Origin: Anaerolineaceae bacterium
Lineage (GTDB): Bacteria; Chloroflexota; Anaerolineae; Aggregatilineales; Phototrophicaceae
Direction: 5' to 3'
Assembly (NCBI GenBank): GCA_016124855.1
Contig: WGMX01000070.1
Location: 1-38,060, forward strand
DNA: 38,060 nt
This document shows positions 6,464 to 13,175 of the stretch, piece after piece (position 1 is the first letter of the stretch; the number at the start of each line of letters is the position of its first letter). The position numbers were made by a program, and so were the translations under genes. The notes under the pieces were generated by a model. The model was not told where the DNA came from, ran no database searches, and was given only the letters and a program-made list of their open reading frames with translations.

Positions 6464-9244
6464 ATGATACGTGCTCGACTTTCCAACTTCGTTATTGTCC
6501 TCTGCGGCCTGTTAGTAGCCTATACTCTACTGGTGAATTTTCCGTCTGCCGATGCTGTCAACCGCTATGGTGGACAATCCCTACTGTGGGTGGTGCTGGT
6601 TAGCGTGACGCTGGTGTTCGGGGTGCTGCTGACTGAAGGCGAATTTGGCATCGCACATGTGGTGGGCATCACTGCTTTTTTGACCATTACACCGGTGGCG
6701 CAACCGCTGCTGCTATGGGCAATTGCGATTGGCAGCATTATCGGTGGCATACTACTGGTCGGGCGGCAAGAATTGGCGTTACGCCGCCGCGCGACTATAA
6801 GGACAGCCGGAAGTGTTGTCTTGATTTGCGCGAGACTGACGCTGAGCTTATTTGCGGCTGGCGAGGTTTATGATCTGTTGGAGGGTACGCGTCCGCTGCG
6901 GCCTCCGGTAGCTGTTAATTTTGAGCCGTTAGTGGCATTTGCCGTCTTCTACATAGGCTTGTATCTGGTGATTTATTTGCTAGAAGCCTATATCGAGTAC
7001 CGTTCAATCCGACGGCTGCTGAGGGAAAATTGGCTGCTGTTGGGCGCACTGCTGGTTATTCCCCTGCCGTTTGGCATGATTTCGGCGGTGGTGATTAGCC
7101 TGACACCCAGTTCGTTGTATATTTTTAGCATCGGGGTGCTGCTGGCGACGATCGGACTCTACCGCTTCAGCCGAGCGCGGCATCAACTGAAAACCCAACT
7201 GGATGAACAGCAGTCTTTGACGGCTGTCAGCCAAGCACTCCAGTCCGACCTCAACCTCGATTCACTGCTTTACGCCGTTTATAACCAAGTGCTGCAACTG
7301 CTGCATCCTAACCAGTTCGTAACCGCACTTTACGAACAGCATACCCAGCGGCTGCGTTTTCCACTGGTGATGGAGAACGGGCAGGCGGTCAATAATTACA
7401 GCGAGGACATTGAGGGTACATTATTGGGCCGGGTTCTGCGACAGCAGCTCCCCCTACTGGTTAATCCGGATGGCAGCAACCCCCATGCTCATTCGTGGTT
7501 GGGCGTGCCATTGTTAGCGAGAGGACATTTGCTCGGCGCAATCGCGGTTCGGTCAGATGATCCACAACGGCTCTTCAGCGCGGATGACAAACGACTGCTG
7601 ATGACCGTGGCGACAAGCGCCAGCGTGGCAATTGATAATGCCCAACTCTATGAAAAGCAGTCGCTGCGAGCCACGAAGATGACCGCGCTGACACGCGCAC
7701 TGCCTTTGTTAACTGGAACCTTGTCGTTAGACGTGGTGCAGCAAACGATTGTGGCTGCCGCAAATGATATGCTGCAAGCAGACGGCGTGGCGTTATATGT
7801 GCCGAGCGAGGACGAAAAGCTGCCGATGCAACTGGTCGCCAGCACCGGATTGACACAGGTAGATGAAATGCTATCGCCGGATGAGATCGTCAAACGTGAG
7901 GGCAAAGCCAGTTACACAGGGCTTGATCTGGTGATAAACAATCAACGGTTAGGCGGACTGGCATTTTTCTTTGACGAAGGGCACGCCTACGACGAGGAAG
8001 ATATACCTGTATCGCTGACTTTCGCAGCACAGGCTGCTCAAGCAATCTACAACGCACAAAAGTACACGACGACTGATCGCGCGCTAGAACAACAGGTCCG
8101 ACAAGTCACTGAAACGCGCGACCGTTTGCAGGTCATTCTGGACACCATGACCGAGGGTATCTTGATGATTGACCCCGATGGATTGGTGGCAATGGCTAAC
8201 CCGCGCGTTGATTTGATCGGGTTAAGAGCTGAAGATTTGCTTGGCAATAAGCTGGATGTGTTGTTGGAAAAGCCCAATCTTGAAATGGCTGTACGGATGG
8301 GGTTTGCATCCGACCAAAAAGTGCGTGATTTGTTGAAAACACTCCGCGCGCCCGAAAGCTGGCCTAAAATCGATACGCTGTCGTATACCATTGAGGCTGA
8401 AGGCGAAGAACGCTATGTGGAACGGAATATTATTCTGGTTCAAGGCGCTGGTGGTGAAACACTGGGGATGATGCTGGTATTCAGTGACGAAACAGAAGCC
8501 CGCGAATTGATGCAGATGCGTTCTGATCTTTCCAACATGATTGTTCACGATTTACGCAGTCCGTTATCGGCAGTTACCACTGGATTAAAACTGATGCGGG
8601 ACATTGTGCCGCAGGACAGCCCACTCCGTCCAACGGTTGTTTCGACTACTGAAACCAGCCAACGGGCGATCCGCAAGATGTTAGTACGGGTGGATTCGCT
8701 GCTAGATATTTCGCGCCTTGACAGCGGCGTGCTGTCATTGGAAACGCAGCCGACTGATGTAGCCACGCTGGCAGATAGTATTTGCATCGAGCTGAGTCCG
8801 TTAGCACAAGAATTAGAGGTCACGCTGACGACTGACATTGGCGAGGAAACTCCCGCGCTAGATGCTGATCCTGATAAGGTGGAGCGCGTACTGCAAAACT
8901 TGGTCGATAACGCGCTCAAGTTTTGCCCTTCAGGTGGGAATGTGATGATTCGAGCACACGAACCGGAGAAAGACGCGACCGGTGAACGTTTCGTGCGAAT
9001 CGATGTGACTGACAGTGGGCCGGGCATACCGGATGAGGAAAAGCTGCGTTTGTTTGACCGTTACGCCCAGATTAAAGGACGACGCGGCAGACGACGTGGC
9101 AGTGGTTTAGGATTGACCTTCTGCCGGTTGGTGGTCGAAGCCCACGGCGGTCGCATCTGGATTGAGGACAACCCCGGCGGTGGCAGCATTTTTGCTTTCA
9201 CGCTGCCGGTTGCCGAGGCAAATGAGGTGGATAAGGTCAGCTAG
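6464..9244 (+). CDS. Membrane-bound hybrid-sensing histidine kinase (8TM-GAF-GAF-PAS-HisKA-HATPase)
   Basis: A 926-residue sensor kinase. Residues 1-235 are strongly hydrophobic and hold about eight membrane helices. Two GAF-like domains follow (about 250-395 and 405-535), then a PAS domain (about 550-675, TMTEGILMIDPDGLVAMANP), the HisKA dimerisation domain with phospho-acceptor H695 in NMIVHDLRSPLSA, and the ATPase domain with N812/N816 (N box), DSGPGI at 850-855 (G1) and GSGLGLTFC at 879-887 (G2). No receiver domain is fused and no response regulator gene is adjacent, so the partner is elsewhere. The signal is unknown; GAF and PAS domains bind small ligands or cofactors. Family knowledge gives autophosphorylation on H695 followed by transfer to a regulator. 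Confidence 0.93.
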   Translation: MIRARLSNFVIVLCGLLVAYTLLVNFPSADAVNRYGGQSLLWVVLVSVTLVFGVLLTEGEFGIAHVVGITAFLTITPVAQPLLLWAIAIGSIIGGILLVGRQELALRRRATIRTAGSVVLICARLTLSLFAAGEVYDLLEGTRPLRPPVAVNFEPLVAFAVFYIGLYLVIYLLEAYIEYRSIRRLLRENWLLLGALLVIPLPFGMISAVVISLTPSSLYIFSIGVLLATIGLYRFSRARHQLKTQLDEQQSLTAVSQALQSDLNLDSLLYAVYNQVLQLLHPNQFVTALYEQHTQRLRFPLVMENGQAVNNYSEDIEGTLLGRVLRQQLPLLVNPDGSNPHAHSWLGVPLLARGHLLGAIAVRSDDPQRLFSADDKRLLMTVATSASVAIDNAQLYEKQSLRATKMTALTRALPLLTGTLSLDVVQQTIVAAANDMLQADGVALYVPSEDEKLPMQLVASTGLTQVDEMLSPDEIVKREGKASYTGLDLVINNQRLGGLAFFFDEGHAYDEEDIPVSLTFAAQAAQAIYNAQKYTTTDRALEQQVRQVTETRDRLQVILDTMTEGILMIDPDGLVAMANPRVDLIGLRAEDLLGNKLDVLLEKPNLEMAVRMGFASDQKVRDLLKTLRAPESWPKIDTLSYTIEAEGEERYVERNIILVQGAGGETLGMMLVFSDETEARELMQMRSDLSNMIVHDLRSPLSAVTTGLKLMRDIVPQDSPLRPTVVSTTETSQRAIRKMLVRVDSLLDISRLDSGVLSLETQPTDVATLADSICIELSPLAQELEVTLTTDIGEETPALDADPDKVERVLQNLVDNALKFCPSGGNVMIRAHEPEKDATGERFVRIDVTDSGPGIPDEEKLRLFDRYAQIKGRRGRRRGSGLGLTFCRLVVEAHGGRIWIEDNPGGGSIFAFTLPVAEANEVDKVS

Positions 9245-9267
9245 GCGTTTTGCTGAGAATTGTGTAT

Positions 9268-9315
9268 GCTCCCCTATCTCCCCGACCCTCTTTCCCCAAT
9301 TCATGGAGAGGGAGC
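9268..9315. repeat. Intergenic hairpin repeat between convergent genes
   Basis: GCTCCC (9268-9273) can pair with GGGAGC (9310-9315), and CCCTCT (9286-9291) with AGAGGG (9307-9312), so the two folds compete. The text CTCCCCTATCTCCCCGACCC resembles the C-rich intergenic repeats at 35519 and 37892. It may also end transcription of the converging sensor kinase and esterase genes. Confidence 0.45.
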
Positions 9316-9363
9316 AAAGACAAGTGCAAGTAGGTTAAATATTCAGATCACCGCTAACATATT

Positions 9364-10179
9364 TTATTGTTGCAGATTGACAACGGCCTCGCGCACCATT
9401 TCCCAAGCGGGCGTACCAGTTGCTACCACTTCAAAATGTCCGGTGTTGGCTGGTATAAGAAGCTTCACATCGTCACCGGCGGCGATTGCCGCATCTACAT
9501 AGGGCTGCACATTCATCATATTATCGTCTGAGTCGCCGATGATATGAATTTGGCGAACACCGAGAGGCAGCAGCGCCATCGGTGAGGCGTTCTGATAATG
9601 GTCAGAAACGGCTTCCGGCGTACCGCCCATAATAGTGGTTAATCCGCCTTCACAGATGCCCTGTGCCACTGCGTTGACCAGATCAATAACCCCTGCCAAG
9701 CAGACTACGCCACGAATAGGCAGTGGATTCGGGTTATAAAGCGGACTGGTCGGGGATAAACGATGGCGACCTGCCAGCCATAGGGCAAGCTGCCCGCCTG
9801 CTGAATGTCCAACTGTAACCACGCGCTCCAAATCCAGTTGATAGTTGGGCGCGATTGTTCGCAGCATTTCGGTGGCTTGCGCGACATCTCGCAGCAGGTG
9901 AGGATAAACCCCGTTAGTGCGCCGATATTCGACATTCCACACGGCAAAGCCCGCATCCGCCAAAGCGCGACAAATGCCACCCAAAGGTTTAGCACTGTAC
10001 TGTTCACGCCAACAGCCGCCGTGAAGCATCACTACAACCGGATGTTTTTCTTCGGTTTGAGGCAAGTACAAATCAACATACTGGTTGGAATCTTCGCCAT
10101 AGGGCAAGTGAACATCCGGCGCGACGGCTGGCAAATTGGTGTATTCTTCGACGCTGATTAATGTCAAGGTGACCTCCAT
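9364..10179 (-). CDS. Alpha/beta-hydrolase (esterase / kynurenine-formamidase-like)
   Basis: A 271-residue serine hydrolase. The oxyanion-hole motif HGGCW (53-57), the nucleophile elbow GHSAGG with S126, an acid in GDSDDN (D216 or D218) and the histidine H248 in NTGHFEV give a complete catalytic triad. The layout matches the BD-FAE/esterase-lipase group that includes kynurenine formamidases and acyl-peptide or carboxyl esterases. The substrate is unknown. No signal peptide is visible, so it is probably cytoplasmic. The start is ambiguous: the ATG at 10179 has no good ribosome site, while GGAGGT lies inside its first codons and could serve a TTG at 10167. It stands alone on the minus strand. 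Confidence 0.88.
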   Translation of the reverse strand: MEVTLTLISVEEYTNLPAVAPDVHLPYGEDSNQYVDLYLPQTEEKHPVVVMLHGGCWREQYSAKPLGGICRALADAGFAVWNVEYRRTNGVYPHLLRDVAQATEMLRTIAPNYQLDLERVVTVGHSAGGQLALWLAGRHRLSPTSPLYNPNPLPIRGVVCLAGVIDLVNAVAQGICEGGLTTIMGGTPEAVSDHYQNASPMALLPLGVRQIHIIGDSDDNMMNVQPYVDAAIAAGDDVKLLIPANTGHFEVVATGTPAWEMVREAVVNLQQ

Positions 10180-10445
10180 CGGTTGTGAGGACGATAGACT
10201 ACTCTATCCGGTGTAATTTTGGCAATGACCCAATACTTTTATTGGTCGCATGACAATACATGATTTTCGTCGGTGGCATGGGTGATTTCTATCAGCTTTG
10301 CCCAGCGGCTGTTAGCAATACGCTGAATATAACGATGTTCAGACGGGACTACTGAATTTGAGGTGTATCCCTACAATCTTCGTGACCATTTTCAATCGTT
10401 ATCCCGACCTCAACCCACATTCGATGTCCCAATAAGGAGACGATT
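10180..10445. other. Divergent spacer with two small palindromes
   Basis: Between the esterase (minus) and the flavodoxin gene (plus) there are two short inverted repeats: GATAGA/TCTATC (10193-10198, 10203-10208) and CCAAT/ATTGG (10230-10234, 10241-10245). They lie where a promoter or operator of the esterase would be. No coding frame is supported. Confidence 0.35.
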
Positions 10446-10958
10446 ATGCCCAATACAATACTTGTCACGTATGCCAGCCGCACCGGCAGCACAGTAGGTG
10501 TGGCGGAAGCCATAGGTAAGAGGCTGACAGAAAATGGTCTCCAAGCGGCTGTGCTCCCGATGACCGAAGTCAAAGACCTTTCCCTATACAGCGCAGTTGT
10601 AGCAGGAAGCGCTATTCAAGATAAGAAATGGCTGCCGGAAGCTATGACTTTTATGCATACGTATCGGAACGCACTTTTACAAAAACCCTTTGCCGCATTC
10701 CTCGTGTGTATGACGTTAGCGATGGAAAAAGGGGATTATAGAAACGCGGTCATCGAATGGTTGAGTCCGGTACGCGCGTTGGTTAAACCTGTGAGTGAAG
10801 GTTATTTTGCCGGCGTATTAGACATTAGCAAAATACCTTCATTTAGCGCGCGGCTCAATTTCCGGATTAGTGTGGCATTGGGTGTGTGGACAGAAGGCGA
10901 TCATCGTGATTGGACGGCCATTCGAAGTTGGGCAAATAATTTAACATCAAAACCTTAA
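10446..10958 (+). CDS. Flavodoxin-domain protein (HemG/menaquinone-dependent protoporphyrinogen-oxidase-like)
   Basis: A 170-residue protein starting at ATG 10446 with AAGGAG seven bases upstream. It opens with the flavodoxin FMN phosphate-binding loop TYASRTGST (8-16) after a single beta strand, followed by V-A-E-A-I-G-K-R-L, as in the Flavodoxin_5 group that includes HemG. Residues 49-56 (VVAGSAIQ) fit the second FMN loop. The length matches HemG-like proteins. A role in protoporphyrinogen or another quinone-linked oxidation is possible, but no haem gene is nearby, so the substrate is open. The cyclase-fold gene begins 81 bases downstream and may be co-transcribed. Confidence 0.8.
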   Translation: MPNTILVTYASRTGSTVGVAEAIGKRLTENGLQAAVLPMTEVKDLSLYSAVVAGSAIQDKKWLPEAMTFMHTYRNALLQKPFAAFLVCMTLAMEKGDYRNAVIEWLSPVRALVKPVSEGYFAGVLDISKIPSFSARLNFRISVALGVWTEGDHRDWTAIRSWANNLTSKP

Positions 10959-11039
10959 TGAGAAGCTGCTTGTGGATGTGTGCAAAGATGAATTGATAGA
11001 TGGTTTGTTCAGGAGCGGTGTCATCAAAGGAGATTAAAA

Positions 11040-11984
11040 ATGCCTCCAACTCATTTAGTCGACTGGCTGCTTGGCGCTAAAACGCCATCCATTCGCTACC
11101 AGACTGCCCGCGATTTACTGTGTCTGCCAGATAGCAGCCCAGAGATGAGACTGGCCCAGCAAGCCATTATGAATGATGGGGTTGTGCCTGCCATTCTTGC
11201 AAAGCAAACAACTTCCGGACAATGGGCGAATGAACATAGTTATTACACGCCGAAATATGTCAGCACCCACTGGAACCTCGTATTATTGAGCGAATTGCAT
11301 GTGGATTGTATTGATATGCGATTCCAGCGTGGTGTCCAGTATATGCTGAATGCGACAGTACGTGACAACTTGCAGATTGCCTGCTTCCGGGGCAATCTCC
11401 TGCGTTATGCTTTACAGGCGGGGCGTGCTGATGATCCACGCGTTGAAGCCATTGTCGATGCGGTCGTTAAGGATATAACTGGTGGATACTGTCAGTGCCA
11501 ACATAACGGCGGTTTCAGCTGCGCGTGGGGTGTGGTCCGAGCATTGTGGGGACTCGCTGCTTTGAAAGAGATGCGACAGCGCGCAGATGTTCAAGCTGCC
11601 ATCGAACAAGGTTTACATTTCCTGTTGGACACATTCAGTTTAACAGAAGCGAACTACCCGACTCCCGATAATGGCAAAGTGCATCCGATGTGGTTTAAAC
11701 TTAATTTTCCACTATTTTATCAGGTCGATATTTTGTTTAGCCTGCGAGTACTGGCAGATTTGAATGCACTCGATCATCCAAAGGCTACGGCAGCACTGGA
11801 CTGGCTGGAAGCGCAGCGCTTGCCAAACGGTCGGTGGCACGGAAGCAGTCCATTCCGCCAACGGACGTGGCACGAACTGGGTGATAGCGCGGAGACTGCC
11901 CGCTGGGTTTCATTGCAGGCGGCGGTTATTTTACAGCGCGCGAAACGCTATGAAAGCAAGGTCTTGGCGAAAGTCACAGCGTGA
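11040..11984 (+). CDS. Alpha/alpha-toroid (terpenoid-cyclase/prenyltransferase-fold) protein, unknown function
   Basis: A 314-residue protein with AAAGGAG seven bases before ATG 11040. The sequence is a run of helix pairs with glycine-tryptophan turns (TSGQWANE near 58-65, CAWGVVRALWGLAAL, LPNGRWHGSSPF near 262-272), as in the squalene-cyclase and prenyltransferase toroid fold. The DxDD acid of class II cyclases and clear zinc ligands of prenyltransferases were not seen, so no catalytic claim is made. It is soluble, with no signal peptide. Proteins of this type are widespread in Chloroflexota and Actinobacteria and are often mislabelled. It follows the flavodoxin gene by 81 bases. Confidence 0.7.
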   Translation: MPPTHLVDWLLGAKTPSIRYQTARDLLCLPDSSPEMRLAQQAIMNDGVVPAILAKQTTSGQWANEHSYYTPKYVSTHWNLVLLSELHVDCIDMRFQRGVQYMLNATVRDNLQIACFRGNLLRYALQAGRADDPRVEAIVDAVVKDITGGYCQCQHNGGFSCAWGVVRALWGLAALKEMRQRADVQAAIEQGLHFLLDTFSLTEANYPTPDNGKVHPMWFKLNFPLFYQVDILFSLRVLADLNALDHPKATAALDWLEAQRLPNGRWHGSSPFRQRTWHELGDSAETARWVSLQAAVILQRAKRYESKVLAKVTA

Positions 11985-12096
11985 AGAGACTTACAAATCC
12001 CGCCTCTTAGTCGGCTGTGCAATAGAATTTTTGTATTTTAAGCCTCCACTTCCATCATCGTCTTAGATTGTATTATGATTAGTTGCGGAGGCTTTT

Positions 12097-12843
12097 ATGA
12101 TGGATATGCTTGTTCAACTGGCTGATAATGTCTGGATTTTTCCGCGTGATGCTGATCCGGTACGCGCGCAAACGCAACCGAATGTAGGCATCATTACGAC
12201 GGAAAAACACACGATTCTGGTGGATGCGGGTAATAGTCCACGCCACGCGCGGCGCATTATGATCGCGCTGGATGACATCCAAGCGCCAGCCGTATACAAC
12301 ATTATTTACACTCATACGCATTGGGATCATGTGTTTGGGGCGATGGTCTTTGGCGCACCGACAGTCGCCCACGAAATCGGTCAGCGGCAGTTGGCGGAAA
12401 TGGCGACCCGTCCGTGGGGCAATAATTACGTCCAAGAAGAAATTTTACGAACCCCGGCACGCGAACAAAGTTTACGGGCAATGATGCGGGCGATGGAAGA
12501 ATGGCGCAATTTCCGCATCGTACAGCCGGAACTGGTGCTGACTAAAAACATGACAATGTATATTGACGATGTGACGTTTGAGATTGAGCATGTCGGTGGT
12601 CGCCATGCGCCCGATTCAATCGTCGTCCGTTTGCCACAGTCGCGGGTCATGTTCCTCGGTGATTGTTTTTATCCGCCACCGCTGCATCTGCGCAATCCGG
12701 ATGATACGTACGACTTCGCGATGATGCGTTCGCTCATACGCGACGATGTTGATGTGTATGTGGATGGACACAACGATCCGGTTTCGCGTGAGGTGTTTAC
12801 GCAAATCGCCACCAGTGAAACGCTGCCAAACGATACGGTTTAA
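12097..12843 (+). CDS. Metallo-beta-lactamase-fold hydrolase
   Basis: A 248-residue protein with the metal motif HTHWDH (H73, H75, D77, H78), a further ligand His at GGRH170, a bridging Asp in FLGDC (D189) and a final His in VDGHND (H225), so a full dinuclear zinc site is present. The family includes glyoxalase II, lactonases and beta-lactamases. The phrase AGNSPRHA after the first strand is common to the glyoxalase-II-like subgroup. The substrate is unknown. The start ATG 12097 has GGAGG six bases upstream; two further ATGs follow within four codons. No signal peptide is seen. A small membrane protein gene follows after 13 bases and is probably co-transcribed. Confidence 0.88.
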   Translation: MMDMLVQLADNVWIFPRDADPVRAQTQPNVGIITTEKHTILVDAGNSPRHARRIMIALDDIQAPAVYNIIYTHTHWDHVFGAMVFGAPTVAHEIGQRQLAEMATRPWGNNYVQEEILRTPAREQSLRAMMRAMEEWRNFRIVQPELVLTKNMTMYIDDVTFEIEHVGGRHAPDSIVVRLPQSRVMFLGDCFYPPPLHLRNPDDTYDFAMMRSLIRDDVDVYVDGHNDPVSREVFTQIATSETLPNDTV

Positions 12844-12856
12844 GGGAGAGGTAATT

Positions 12857-13048
12857 ATGAAACTGGGAATCAATATTGTGAGTGTTATGCTGGCGCTGAT
12901 CGGTATCGTCTGGTTTTTTCAGGGCATTGGAGTCATTCAAGGCAGTTTCATGAGTAATACAACTCAGTGGACCGTTATTGGTCTAATTTGTGTGATTGTC
13001 GCTGTGGGGCTGCTGATTTATAACAACCGGCGCAAAACGCAAGTTTAG
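12857..13048 (+). CDS. Small two-helix membrane protein, 63 residues
   Basis: The start is ATG 12857 with GGGAGAGG just upstream; a longer in-frame reading back to 12746 overlaps the hydrolase gene and is unlikely. Residues 4-29 and 37-56 form two membrane helices joined by a short polar loop (FMSNTTQW), and the C-terminus is basic (NNRRKTQV), which places both ends in the cytoplasm by the positive-inside rule. The function is not recognised; small proteins of this shape are common in Chloroflexota. It begins 13 bases after the metallo-hydrolase, so the two are likely one transcript. Confidence 0.8.
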   Translation: MKLGINIVSVMLALIGIVWFFQGIGVIQGSFMSNTTQWTVIGLICVIVAVGLLIYNNRRKTQV

Positions 13049-13121
13049 GTGTTAACACAGAATTTAATCGCAGAGGGTTGATATAGAGCTTCGCCCAAAG
13101 ATTTTTAGAGGTAATGAAATC

Positions 13122-13145
13122 AAAAGGGTGGACAGCCGTCCACCC
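13122..13145 (-). terminator. Terminator of the tal-pgi gene, also a repeat-type hairpin
   Basis: GGGTGGAC (13126-13133) pairs perfectly with GTCCACCC (13138-13145) over a four-base loop. Read on the minus strand, the hairpin is followed by TTTTGATTTC, as in an intrinsic terminator, 30 bases after the fusion gene's stop. The flanking phrase GTAGGGGTGGAC is shared in form with the intergenic repeat at 35570-35597. Confidence 0.65.
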
Positions 13146-13175
13146 CTACACATACACTAGCCGCTATCCCATTTG

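Noticed and set aside
11040..11984. NifH-type nitrogenase protein, a label sometimes seen on this kind of sequence
   Set aside because: No P-loop or iron-sulfur cysteines are present; the helix-pair pattern indicates a toroid fold instead.
12746..12856. Longer start for the small membrane protein
   Set aside because: It lies inside the metallo-hydrolase gene in another frame; the ATG at 12857 has GGGAGAGG and the hydrophobic pattern begins there.
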